Shown: one piece after another, positions 40,557 to 50,100 of the stretch
Layout: each line of letters begins with the position of its first letter
Numbering within the stretch: position 1 is the first letter of the stretch
Assembly: GCA_030148725.1 (NCBI GenBank)
Contig: JASBSU010000009.1
Location: 165,507 to 229,506, forward strand
DNA: 64,000 bases
DNA from: Hyphomicrobium sp.
GTDB lineage: Bacteria; Pseudomonadota; Alphaproteobacteria; Rhizobiales; Hyphomicrobiaceae
Reading direction: 5' to 3'
Notes under the pieces: model-generated
Told to the model about the DNA's origin: nothing
Databases searched by the model: none
The model's input: the letters and a program-made list of their open reading frames with translations, nothing else
Translations under genes and position numbers: made by a program

Positions 40557-40988
40557 TCAGCCGATTGCGAGGATCCCACGGTCGTCCATGGGAAAGAAGG
40601 GGTTGTGCGCGACTTCCCACAGATGCCCATCCGGATCGGCGAAATATCCGGAATACCCACCCCAGAACACCTTCTGCCCCGGCTTGACGAGCTTACCACC
40701 CGCCGCGACGGCGCGTGCAATCATCGCGTCGACGTCCTCGGGCGCATCGAGATTGCAGGCGAGTGTGACGCCGGCAAACCCACTCCCTGCCGCATCCACC
40801 ATCGCATCGTCGGCGAGCGCCGCCCGCGGATAAAGGCCCAGCACGCAACCCGCCATCTGGAAAAACACGACGGACTCCGTGCCCTGCGGCGAAGGCGAAA
40901 GCCCCATTGCCACGTAGAACGCGCGCGACCTGTCGAGGTCGGCGACGCCAAGCGTGACGAGCGTCAGTCCGAGCGATGCGACGGCCAT
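40557..40988 (-). CDS. VOC superfamily (glyoxalase-like) protein
   Basis: 143 residues with two beta-alpha-beta-beta-beta repeats: LVTLGVADLDRSRAFYVAMG at the start and GYSGYFADPDGHLWEVAHNP in the second half, where Glu and His could bind metal. Typical of bleomycin-resistance/glyoxalase-like proteins; the substrate is unknown. ATG 40988 follows AGGGATC; the frame stays open upstream without conserved sequence. Flanked on both sides by DUF1223 genes. Confidence 0.85.
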   Translation of the reverse strand: MAVASLGLTLVTLGVADLDRSRAFYVAMGLSPSPQGTESVVFFQMAGCVLGLYPRAALADDAMVDAAGSGFAGVTLACNLDAPEDVDAMIARAVAAGGKLVKPGQKVFWGGYSGYFADPDGHLWEVAHNPFFPMDDRGILAIG

Positions 40989-41017
40989 GATCCCTGCTTG
41001 CTTGCGATGATCCGCCG

Positions 41018-41743
41018 TTACGCCTTGGAGCGGGCGCCGATCGGCACGCGCACCGCACCGATGATCGCGCCCGGCCGCTCGCGCGTGCCAGCCTGCAGCA
41101 GCACCACGATGCCGTCGTACGCAGCATAATCCTTCAGCGAAAGCCGCTGCTTCACCGGAGCGCCCGTCCACCGCCCCACCGTCACGATATCGCGCACGAG
41201 GTTGGCGTAGTGCAGCGTCTCCCCGCCGCGCATCGGAACCTCTCGCGAAGCAACGTACGGCAGCACGGTGATCATCGCGCCTGATTTCGCCGCCGCGCCT
41301 TTCCCGCCCCCGACCGAGATGAGAATGTCCTGTCCCGCCGTCGTCGCGTTGACCGGCACGGAAATCAGCCCGGACGTCTGCGCGATGGCCTGACCGATCT
41401 CGGACTTGTCCGACCCCATCGCCGGCACCGCGCCATTGACGATCGCTTCCGGCGTGAACAGCGTGTCCTCGTTGCGCACGTCCGCGTATGCGGCCTGACG
41501 ATCGGTGAACGCGGACTTCGCGAGCGCGTCCTTGCGGCCGGGGCGATCGAAGGAGTCGACCGGCATGACCAGCGTGATGAGGTCGGGCTGCCGCGCCAGT
41601 TTGACGAAAAGCTCATCAGCCGGCGGGCACGAGGAGCAGAACGGGCTGGTGAACAACTCCAGCACGGCACGCGGCGCGGCCTGCGCCATCGGCGCCATCG
41701 TCGTCAGCGCGACGAACGTCAGCGCAAGTTTATTCCAACGCAT
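41018..41743 (-). CDS. DUF1223 protein, exported thioredoxin-like, copy 2
   Basis: 241 residues: signal peptide MRWNKLALTFVALTTMAPMA, then VLELFTSPFCSSCPPADELF, VMPVDSFDRPGRKDALAKSA, FTPEAIVNGAVPAMG and an ending RERPGAIIGAVRVPIG. Same architecture as the copy at 39780-40496, with which it aligns throughout. ATG 41743 follows GCAGGGATC. It is the first gene of a three-gene minus-strand run with the VOC gene and DUF1223 copy 1. Confidence 0.85.
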   Translation of the reverse strand: MRWNKLALTFVALTTMAPMAQAAPRAVLELFTSPFCSSCPPADELFVKLARQPDLITLVMPVDSFDRPGRKDALAKSAFTDRQAAYADVRNEDTLFTPEAIVNGAVPAMGSDKSEIGQAIAQTSGLISVPVNATTAGQDILISVGGGKGAAAKSGAMITVLPYVASREVPMRGGETLHYANLVRDIVTVGRWTGAPVKQRLSLKDYAAYDGIVVLLQAGTRERPGAIIGAVRVPIGARSKA

Positions 41744-42768
41744 GCACGATCCCTGCTTTTGCTTGCTTATCGGCGCCACCCGATCGGGAGTAGTCGTCCC
41801 AATCGCGGCCAGGATACGGCAGCCTGCAACGGGATTGGTTAAGGCAAGGCAACACGGCTCTCCCGCCAGCGCTCCGATCGCCCGAGCGCCTATCGGCGAG
41901 GGCGTGAATCGGCAGCGCAAGCAAAAACCAGGAACGCGGGCGCCGAAACGCTGCGATCTAGTTGAGTGAGGCAGCCTTTCGGCGCCCGCGTCGGCTGCGT
42001 ACCATGCCGGAGGTGCGATACTCATCGGCGCGGGTTTCGGGTCCCTGTCCTGGCGTTCGACGGCCGGACGGCATCGTCGGGACCTTCCACGTCTGCGCTC
42101 GCTGGTGAAGGCTGCGAGGCGCCGCTGCCGATGGGCGTCCGTGCGGATCATTGCTGACACCCGCACAGCCCCGATCGATGGCCCCGGTATGTGAGGGAGC
42201 GACTCCTCGCGACAGACGCCGAGACGGAAACGGCCTCTGCCTCAACCGGGCACCGTCTCCTGTCCCACAAAAGCCGCTCAGCTGCTGCGTCCCAGACGGA
42301 CAGGAGTGGGACCACTATGGGGCGGGTTTTGATGGCGGGGATTAGTTCGGTTTTGGGAGCGACGGAGACGTCGCATTCGCAATCACCTATGGCCGAGACG
42401 CCGAGTTTGCGGACTTCATGCGGCAGCGAGCGGGCCGCGCGCGGGGCATTTTGCTGCCGGTCGCACCTATACGAATAGCAGACATGAGTGGAGGGCGGGA
42501 AAGCTCCCTCGTTGCGCTAACAAAGCAAACAGGCCGCTTGGCCAGCATTCCGCGAAGCACTGCATGCTGCGCTTGCAGATATTTCCGCGCCTAAACAAGA
42601 AGTTCTCCGCAGACCACGCTGCTGGCCGCACGGCGTCAACGCATGCCCGCTCTGCCAATCGGACGCAACTATCGGTTCTGACCTCGACTGCAGTAATAGC
42701 TTCCGGCATCGGTCTGCAGCGCTGGATCATTCTTGTTAAAACGTCGTGCAAGTGAGGAGCCGTCGGAC
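41744..42768. other. Gene-poor kilobase between DUF1223 and TonB clusters
   Basis: 1025 bases with no convincing gene. Several frames of 60-100 codons exist on both strands, but none has a good ribosome-binding site together with recognisable protein sequence. One minus-strand frame around 42150-42440 is open and looks somewhat protein-like but lacks a start, so a decayed gene is possible. A long hairpin lies at 41934-41991. Confidence 0.5.
41934..41991. repeat. Long imperfect hairpin
   Basis: A perfect 15-bp inverted repeat (41934-41948 with 41977-41991) is extended inward, after one C/C mismatch, by GCTGC/GCAGC (41950-41954 with 41971-41975), leaving a 16-base loop. It sits about 190 bases upstream of the DUF1223 copy 2 start, inside the gene-poor region. 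No flanking T-run; role unknown. Confidence 0.7.
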
Positions 42769-43224
42769 TTACTTGGCGAAGCGGATCGGCACTTTGAGGT
42801 AGAGCGAGGACCCAGCCACGTCGGCAGGCGGAGGCGGCACCGGGCTTGCCCTCTGTGTGAGTGCCACAGCTTCGGCGTCCAGCAACTTGTTGCCCGAACT
42901 CGTCACGACCTTCGCCGAAGTCACCTTACCGCTGCGATCGATCTTGAAGGCAACCGTTGCCATGCCGGCTCCGTTGCTGATCCCGCGCTTGCTGCTATTG
43001 AGATGGGCCAGCACCTTGCCGCGCCACGCCTCCAGCGACTTGGGCGCGGGAGCAGGCTTCGTCACTGCTGGTTTCTCGGGTGCCGAGATGGCAGCTGTCG
43101 GCAGCGGCTCGAGCACCGGCTCGACGTTGCCTGGCGCCTGCTGCGCGGCAGCGGTCACGGGCAACATCACCGCAAGGCCGGCGATAGTTGCCAAGCCTGC
43201 CTTCGATTGGATGCGGACTTTCAT
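42769..43224 (-). CDS. TonB C-terminal domain protein without membrane anchor
   Basis: 151 residues: a cleavable signal peptide (ending near TAAAQQ), a short Pro/Ala linker and a TonB_C domain (about 64-151: SLEAWRGKVLAHLNSSKRG, TVAFKIDRSGKVTSAKVVTS, ALTQRASPVPPPP, ending VPIRFAK). It lacks the uncleaved anchor and the long proline spacer of normal TonB, so it should be soluble in the periplasm. It follows tonB by 26 bases and is the last gene of the exb/ton operon. Confidence 0.78.
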   Translation of the reverse strand: MKVRIQSKAGLATIAGLAVMLPVTAAAQQAPGNVEPVLEPLPTAAISAPEKPAVTKPAPAPKSLEAWRGKVLAHLNSSKRGISNGAGMATVAFKIDRSGKVTSAKVVTSSGNKLLDAEAVALTQRASPVPPPPADVAGSSLYLKVPIRFAK

Positions 43225-43250
43225 GACGCAATACTCTCCTTGGTGATCGT

Positions 43251-44150
43251 TCAGCGCGAGAAGCGGATCGGAACACTCAGTACGATGCTGCCGCCCTTGA
43301 TGTTTGCTGGCGGCTTGGGCACGGGGCTCGCCCTGCGCGCGAGAGCCACAGCCTCCTGGTCCAGGTTCTTGTTCCCCGAAGAGCGGATCAGGCGTGCGCT
43401 GATGACGCTCCCCGACCGGTTGATTGTAAAGGCGACAGACGATGTGCCGCGCGCCCCGCCGCCGGGAGAGCGCTTGTGCCGATCGAGATGGGCGATGACG
43501 GATCCACGCCAGCTCGATATCGAGGCGGCAGACGCCGTACCCGACGACGGTGCCGCATTGACCTTCGCGCGCGCGGACTCGATCGGCTTGGGGGCCGATG
43601 CGGCCTGCGCGACTGACTCAGGCTTGGACTCAGACTTCTTCTTCTCGGCTTCCTTCGGCTTCTCCTTAGCCTTGACCGCTTCGGACTTTTCCGGCTCGAC
43701 GGGCGTCACTGCTGGAGGCGGAAGAACGGCCTCGGCTACCTCCATCTTGGGTAACTCCGGCAGATCGGGCTCGGGATCTACGATGGGTTCGATCGGATCT
43801 TGTACGGGCTCCGGCGGCGGCTCGGTTTTGACCGGTTCGACAGGATCCTTCGGTGTCTCCTCCGCCTCATCCTGAGCTTCGGTCGGCGTGCTCTCTTCGC
43901 TCATCTCCTGTTGCGGACCGACGGCGACATCCATCTCCGGGGTTTCGGGGGCCACAGGCATGGGAGCAAGCTCGACCATAACCGCCGCCGGCGGTTCTCC
44001 GGCCGGCGCGGGGGGACGCGGCCAGTTCACGACCGCATATACTGTGCCGACGTGCAGCGTGGCGACGCACAGCGTTGCGCAGCCCCAGCGCAGCAACACT
44101 TGGCGGTGCGTTTCGGCGTCGCGCGTGAAAGCCGAAATCTGCGGCTTCAT
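43251..44150 (-). CDS. tonB: Energy transducer TonB
   Basis: 299 residues: one N-terminal membrane anchor (about 22-43), a long Pro/Glu/Lys-rich spacer (about 45-200) able to span the periplasm, and a C-terminal TonB domain (SWRGSVIAHLDRHKRS, VAFTINRSGSVISARLIRSS, VALARRASPVPKPP, ending VPIRFSR). It carries proton-motive energy from ExbB-ExbD to outer-membrane receptors. Its start overlaps the exbD stop. The two large receptors upstream are obvious partners. Confidence 0.92.
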   Translation of the reverse strand: MKPQISAFTRDAETHRQVLLRWGCATLCVATLHVGTVYAVVNWPRPPAPAGEPPAAVMVELAPMPVAPETPEMDVAVGPQQEMSEESTPTEAQDEAEETPKDPVEPVKTEPPPEPVQDPIEPIVDPEPDLPELPKMEVAEAVLPPPAVTPVEPEKSEAVKAKEKPKEAEKKKSESKPESVAQAASAPKPIESARAKVNAAPSSGTASAASISSWRGSVIAHLDRHKRSPGGGARGTSSVAFTINRSGSVISARLIRSSGNKNLDQEAVALARRASPVPKPPANIKGGSIVLSVPIRFSR

Positions 44151-44665
44151 CAGGGTGCACCGAGAGGTGATGGCGGAGCCGGTGGTTGGGGTGCAGTGCC
44201 GGATGTTACGGCTGGGGTGCTCGACATTACGGCCGCGCCGGGCGTCGCTGTTTCCAGGCCCACGAGGGCGATCTTGAGATAGCCGGCCTGGCGCAGCTCG
44301 TTCATCACCTGCATCAGGTCGCCGAAATCGACCGTCTTATCGGCGCGCACGAACACCCGCTCATCGAGCTTCCCCTGCGACTTGGCGTCGAGCGCGCTCT
44401 TGAGCGCGCCGCGCGCGATAGGCTCGTTTCCGAATGCGAGCGACAGATCACCTTTGACGGTGAGAAAGATCGGCTCGGACGGCCGGGGTGCCGGTTGCGC
44501 ATTGGAAACGGGAAGATCCACGTGCACGTCCACCGTCGAGAGTGGCGCCGCCACCATGAAGATGATGAGCAGCACCAGCATCACGTCGATGAAGGGCGTG
44601 ACGTTGATCTCGTGGTTGACCTCGAGTTCGTCTGAATCGTCGCGCGCGTTGAGGCTTCCCGCCAT
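44150..44665 (-). CDS. exbD: Biopolymer transport protein ExbD
   Basis: 171 residues. The N-terminal span HEINVTPFIDVMLVLLIIFM carries the conserved membrane Asp used in proton translocation. A periplasmic domain follows (VFVRADKTVDFGDLMQVMNE, LRQAGYLKIALVGLE) and a Pro/Ala/Ser tail. It partners ExbB to energise TonB. Three bases separate it from exbB and its stop overlaps the tonB start, so the three are translationally linked. Confidence 0.94.
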   Translation of the reverse strand: MAGSLNARDDSDELEVNHEINVTPFIDVMLVLLIIFMVAAPLSTVDVHVDLPVSNAQPAPRPSEPIFLTVKGDLSLAFGNEPIARGALKSALDAKSQGKLDERVFVRADKTVDFGDLMQVMNELRQAGYLKIALVGLETATPGAAVMSSTPAVTSGTAPQPPAPPSPLGAP

Positions 44666-44668
44666 GTG

Positions 44669-45673
44669 CTACTCCGCGGCCAGGGCGAGCTTGACGGCCG
44701 GTGCATCCGGCAAGCGCCGCAAGTCGATGTCGCGGCTGACGAGGCGTTCGATGGCAGCGGAGGCATTGGCAAGCTGAAGCCGGTAGCCGGCTATCGAGCG
44801 CGCGAATGCGTTGTAGATGATGACGGCGGGAATGGCCGCGACGAGACCGATAGCCGTGGCTAGCAGTGCCTCGGCGATGCCCGGGGCTACGACAGCAAGG
44901 TTAGTGGTCTGCGTCTCGGAGATACCAATGAACGCATTCATGATGCCCCACACAGTTCCAAACAGTCCGACGAACGGGGCTGTTGCACCGATGGTGGCGA
45001 GGACGCCGGTACCCAGCGTGAGGCGCCGGCCTGCATCAGCCTCGGCTCGCGACAGACGTGACGTCACGCGCTCCTTGATGCCGTCGGCGCTGCCGTGGTC
45101 GAGCAATGCTTCGGAAGCGTGCATCTCCTCGACCGCTTCGCGCACCAAATGCGGACCTGTTCCGCGCAGTTTGCCGATCGCTTCGAATGCATCGCTGAGC
45201 GAGGCTGCGGCGCGCAGGCTGCGATCGGCGCGCCGCAAGCGGCGGCGCGCGAGGGACAGCTCGAACGCCTTGGCCAGCCAGACGGTCCACGTGGCGAACG
45301 AGGCGAACGCCAAGCCGGTCATCACAGCTTTGACGACAATGTCGGCCGCCTGGAACATGCCCCAAGGGGACAAGTTGTGTGGCAGCGGCTTGCTGTCGTT
45401 CGATGCCGGCGTCGCTGCCGCGCCTTCGGTGTCGTTCATCCGAGTCTTGGCGTCGCTGCCAGACGGGTTTGCCTCGCCTGGGACGGCGGCTGAAGTTGCA
45501 GATGATCCGGATGCCCGCGACGGAACGATCGGCGCCACGACTTCAGCCTGCGCTCGCGGCGCGGTAATCCCACTTTCCTCAGCCACAGCGGGGACGCAGA
45601 GCGCGCAGAATGCAACCAGCAGCAAAGCAACTCTTGGCAGTGTGTCAGCCATGGATCGGGTGCGCATGGACAT
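44669..45673 (-). CDS. exbB: TonB-system energizer ExbB
   Basis: 334 residues with a signal peptide (about 1-31), a non-conserved periplasmic stretch (about 32-95), then the MotA/TolQ/ExbB core: a span around 110-135, a cytoplasmic charged region, [20 protein letters not shown] and [20 protein letters not shown]. The long exported N-terminal extension is typical of the alphaproteobacterial heme/iron ExbB. The start overlaps the end of the Rrf2 gene by about 29 bases; an internal Met eight codons in would still overlap. Confidence 0.92.
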   Translation of the reverse strand: MSMRTRSMADTLPRVALLLVAFCALCVPAVAEESGITAPRAQAEVVAPIVPSRASGSSATSAAVPGEANPSGSDAKTRMNDTEGAAATPASNDSKPLPHNLSPWGMFQAADIVVKAVMTGLAFASFATWTVWLAKAFELSLARRRLRRADRSLRAAASLSDAFEAIGKLRGTGPHLVREAVEEMHASEALLDHGSADGIKERVTSRLSRAEADAGRRLTLGTGVLATIGATAPFVGLFGTVWGIMNAFIGISETQTTNLAVVAPGIAEALLATAIGLVAAIPAVIIYNAFARSIAGYRLQLANASAAIERLVSRDIDLRRLPDAPAVKLALAAE

Positions 45674-46157
45674 CTCTCTTGTCGGTGATAGCTGCCGAAG
45701 CGATGTTGCGCAGGGGTTCGTCGCGCTTCATCCGGCTGCAGGAGGTGCAAGGAAGCCGCTGTGGCGCGCGCTCGGCGATGAGATCTTCAATGGTGAAGCG
45801 GTCCATGAGCCCGTGGAATCCGGACCACGCGACTTCCACGATTGACGAAAAGACCGCGCTGCTTGGATCGTCGACGGGTTGGCTTTGCTCGAAAGCGCAC
45901 ATTTTGGGCTGCGTGTGGCGGAGCACGTCGCCAATCGATATTGCGTGGGGCGGCCGGGCCAGCGTGATGCCGCCATTGCGGCCGCGAGCCGACTTGATCA
46001 GGCCAGCGCACCGCATGAGATGCGCGACCTTGGCAGCGTGCTCCTTGCTGGCGCCCGTCGCTGTCGCCGCGTCGTAGGTGTGCAGAAAGCGGCCATTGGC
46101 GCGAGCACAGGCGACGAGCATAATGATGGCGATCCTGGATTGTCGTGTCAGCAGCAT
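45645..46157 (-). CDS. Rrf2-family transcriptional regulator
   Basis: 170 residues. The N-terminal winged helix is typical: [69 protein letters not shown]. The dimer helix region ends in [11 protein letters not shown], as in NsrR and the rhizobial iron regulator RirA. Of the three Cys that hold the Fe-S cluster in those proteins only one (KMCAFEQ) is in place; two others appear later as CTSC. Iron or Fe-S sensing is likely but unproven. ATG 46157 is preferred over TTG 46163. It overlaps exbB, so it is part of the exb/ton operon. Confidence 0.85.
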   Translation of the reverse strand: MLLTRQSRIAIIMLVACARANGRFLHTYDAATATGASKEHAAKVAHLMRCAGLIKSARGRNGGITLARPPHAISIGDVLRHTQPKMCAFEQSQPVDDPSSAVFSSIVEVAWSGFHGLMDRFTIEDLIAERAPQRLPCTSCSRMKRDEPLRNIASAAITDKRDVHAHPIHG

Positions 46158-46362
46158 GAGCAATCGTCCCTGGAATTCTCGATGAGCGCTTTGCGCGGCG
46201 CGAGTTGCGCGACGACGCAGGCCGGGAAGTCGGCATCAGCGGCACGAACGCGCTGGAGATCTGCCGGCTCTCTATCAGCCAACCAGGACAGACGTATTGG
46301 GATGAGTCCCATGGGTCCTCGAATTTCCCGCAGTTGCATCGCCCGCAGGTGAGTGAACTCGG

Positions 46363-46971
46363 CTAACCAGCAGCCTCAGCCGCCAGCGGCATCTGCTCGT
46401 CGACGAACTGGCGCACCAGGGCAAAGGCAGACTCGGCGCTCTCGATGACGCGACGATTTTCCGCTTCGGTGAGAGGGATGCTGTCGAGCGCGGCCGTGAA
46501 GGTGCGCCAGTGCAAGCCGCGCCCCTCAGGTGCTCCGGCCAGGTGGCGCGCTCCGCGCTCCTCCGAAAAGCCGAGCTGCGCGGCGGCCTTCAACAGAAAC
46601 GCAGCGCCGAGGTTTGAGCCTTCCGCCACATACAGCCAGCCGAGCGCCGCCGGCAGATCGATCTCCGGCCCGAACTCGGGCGTTGAATCGATAGCCGGCA
46701 CGGGGACGCCGAGGTCCGCGAGGTCTGCGCGGATCTGGGGCAGGCGCCGACGGCCAGCGAGGTCGTGCAGCAGTCGGTCCAGTACCGGATTGTCGTAGAG
46801 CGCGTCGATCTCGCGATGGAAGGCATGCTGCACGAGTAGAAAGCGGCCGTAGCGGTCAGCGCTGGCAAACGGATTGGCGGCCATGATCCGCTTGTCGAGG
46901 CGCTCGTGGGCAGCGGCGGTGGCCGCTTTCAGCTCTTTGGCGCGGCTTGGTGTGTCAACGAGTGTCGTCAT
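46363..46971 (-). CDS. Biliverdin-producing heme oxygenase
   Basis: 202 residues, all-helical heme oxygenase. The N-terminal helix has ELKAATAAAHERLDKRI with the proximal heme ligand His (about 22); the distal helix has WLYVAEGSNLGAAFL with the flexible Gly-rich kink. It opens the heme ring to biliverdin, CO and iron. Lying between the heme-type receptor and the exb/ton operon on the same strand, it fits heme-iron use. ATG 46971 is preferred over an upstream Met 12 codons earlier. A role beside a bacteriophytochrome is the alternative, but none is nearby. Confidence 0.86.
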   Translation of the reverse strand: MTTLVDTPSRAKELKAATAAAHERLDKRIMAANPFASADRYGRFLLVQHAFHREIDALYDNPVLDRLLHDLAGRRRLPQIRADLADLGVPVPAIDSTPEFGPEIDLPAALGWLYVAEGSNLGAAFLLKAAAQLGFSEERGARHLAGAPEGRGLHWRTFTAALDSIPLTEAENRRVIESAESAFALVRQFVDEQMPLAAEAAG

Positions 46972-47110
46972 CCTGGATAGTCCCTTGTCCCAGGCAGTGA
47001 CCGCCACAAGCGCCCACTGCCCGCCCTAACTACTAAGACGTTCGAGCCGCCGGATTTTTCACCTCCTCTGGCAAGCTCGTGAAATTATTTTGCGGCCCGA
47101 AGCCGAGCGG

Positions 47111-50100
47111 TCAAAAGCGATAGTTGAGGCCCAGCGTGATGCTGTGCATATCGAATGCATCGGACGCCGTGCGGCCGTTGACTTCGTCGAAGCTGCTCGG
47201 GTGCACGATCGTCTCGTAAATCGGCACTTCCTGCTCGAAGCAGTTCACGCTCGGGACCGGCCGAGTGCAGAACCGGTGGTCGGGGGCATACCGGGGGGGA
47301 ATGATCTCTGTTCCGATCTGATTTGTTTCCGTGTAAGCCTGCGCAGCTCCCGCGCGGGCATTTTCAAAGCTGAAGCTCTCTCTGCCAAACCGCGTGTAGG
47401 CGTATTGCCCCCTGATCGACCAGTGATCGTCGATCGCATATTCGGCGCCGCCGCCTACCGTGAACCCCAACCTGTTCTTGGTGTCGGACTCGATATTCGA
47501 AACTTGCGTGGTGGTGCCAAGCGGCTGGCTGGAATCGCCATTGGTCGATCGGTATTGCTGGCGCGACTGTGTTTCGCGCAGCATCGAAACGCCGCCGGTC
47601 GCGTATATGAGCAAGCGATCATTCAGCGAATAGCCGAGGCGACCGCGCAGGCTTGCAGTCCAGTCCACGTCATATCCTGTCTGCGCTTGGACCGCGCCGG
47701 CTTCAGCCAGGGTTCCTTCTGTAGAGCGAGCCTTGTGCTTGCCCTGCATGAACGTCTTGCTCCAGTCGGCTTCGAGTCCGAGCACAAGGCCACGTCCAAG
47801 CTGCCAGTTGTAGCCTGCCTGCAGTCCGAACAAGCCGCTGTCGAAATTCATATCGGCAGACTCGGTCGCCGCGATGGGATCTGGCGTCCCATCGAGCGCT
47901 GTCGTTTTGCCCCAGGTGGCTGCGAGTCCGGAGCCGCCATGCAGGCCAACATAAAGCCCGCCCCAGTCCACAGGACCGGAGTCGCCGGTCTCCTTATGTG
48001 TGAACAGCGATGACAACTCGGGAAGCCTGTCGTCTCCACCGAACGTTTTGGTGAAGCTGGCGTAGAAGGTGCGCCCGGGACCCGGCTGTGCGACGAGACT
48101 GAGCGGATCGATGTAGTATTTGTCGAACAGGTTCTCGACGCGCATGGAGGCGGTGAGGCTGTCCGTAAGCTTGTATTCGGAGAACAGGTCGACGAGTACG
48201 TACGGATTCCAGTTCACCGGTGCGATGAACTGCGCCGCGCCGACCGCCGTAACGTCGCCATGGCCGATGGAGCGCGGACCAACGTAGGATGCGCGGCCGC
48301 CGACCGTAAGTTTGTCCTCGAACAGCTTCTGCGCGACCGTCAGATCGACGGTGTACTTGGGTTGCACGTGATTGGTGGCGTAGTCACCGTAGAGGGTGCC
48401 CGCACCACAGGTGTCCGCAGTGCGGCAATACTCGACGTTGAGGAAGTAGTTCGCAGCCAGGTCGGCAGTGAAACCGCCGTTCTCGTAGCGACCCGAGAAC
48501 TCCAAGCCTTCGAACTTCGCGCGGTCGATATTTTCAATGTTGAGGACGGTGGTGCCGTCGATGATCATCACGTTGCGCGCGAGATAGTTCTTCACGTCCC
48601 AATTGAAATAGCCAAGCTTGACCATCCCGCGGTCATCACCCGACAGAAGACCATCGCGGCGTAGATTGGTGCCGACCTCCCAATTGCTGGACCGCTCGGG
48701 TTCGACACCGTCATGCGCGACGACGCTGTTGAATGCCGAGACTGATTCAATGATGCTGGGTGCGCGCAGAGAGTTGGAGTAATTGACGTAGAGTTCCACC
48801 CCATCCAGCGGCTTCAGCGTCACGCCGGCAGACGGACTGAACCCGCCTTCGTCAGTTTTGTAGCCAAGAATTACCCGGTCATTGGTTATCTGAGTCCGAT
48901 CATAAGGGTCGGCGCGATCCTTGAGCCAGAAATGCGAATAGCGCAGGCCGCCATTCAGGGTGAGCCAATCGACGGGCGAGTAAGCGGCTTTGGTGAAGCC
49001 GGCGACCTCATGGCGGATCGCATCACGTGGTGTGAGCCAGCCTTCCAAGACGTCGCTGTGAGGGCTGCCGCGCGTGTCCTCGGCGCGGTACGACAGGCCG
49101 TTCGCTAGATCGAGCTTGCCGAAATCGAACGCGAACTTCGACAGGTTGGTGAAATCGCCGCCCCACATGTCGGTGTCCGATCCGGTGCGGAAATTCGACG
49201 CCAGCCCTATGTCCTGGGGCTTGACGAGTGTAGTGCCGCCGCGGATCGGATTTCGTACCTCAAGATGGCTCCAGTAAAGGTTCGACTTGAGGTCGAGAAG
49301 ATCATTGTCGTTAGGGTGCCAACGGTGCCGTGCTGTGAATGTGTCGAGGCTGGTGCCCGCGGTCTGCGCCTGCTGCACGGCCTGACCTGCAGTGCCGCTC
49401 AGAGCGGATGCCATCTTATCGCCTGCCTCGCTGCGAAATCCCGTATAGCCCAGCTGCAAGGTCTGCTCTTCCGAGAGCTTTGCATCGAGCTTGGTCAGCC
49501 AGCTTTCCGTGCGAAGCTGGGTGTTCAGCACTTCCTCGCCGCCGCGGTAGTTCGCCAGTCCCTGGTTCTCGACATAGTCGCGATAAAGATATTCGGGGGG
49601 ACATACGCCGCTGCTGTAGCAGAACGGACGCTCGCCGGTGGCGACGGGATTGGCGACGGGTCCCTGTGTGCCGGCATGGTAGTTGCCCTGCTCGCGATAG
49701 GCATAGCCGGTGACAAGGTCGAAGTTCTCACCCTTGTAAGCACCAACGATGCTGCCCGAGCCGCTTGTGGGTTCGAACGTGCCCGGCCGATCCATTCCGG
49801 TCGTAGATGCCGTCGCTGATCCATATCCCGTTGTGGGGTCGCTCCATCCCAGCGGGTTGGTAATCGCATATCCGGCTTTGTCGCCAGCGTGCGGCTGCGA
49901 AGTATTGGTGCCGACGCCGCCCTTCGCGCGCACGTCCCAAGTGTGGCCGGCCTTGACGATATCGTCGGCGTTGATCGTGCGCATGGCAACCGTACCAGCA
50001 TTCCCCCAAGACGCCGCGTCCGCACCCTTGGTGATGTCAATGCCGCCTATGAAATCCGGATCAACGAACGTGCGATTGGAGAGGCCTTGGTAGCCCTGGT

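Noticed and set aside
42467..42751. 94-codon frame right after the TonB-C-domain gene
   Set aside because: TTG start without a ribosome-binding site, Cys-rich atypical composition, no family; treated as chance.
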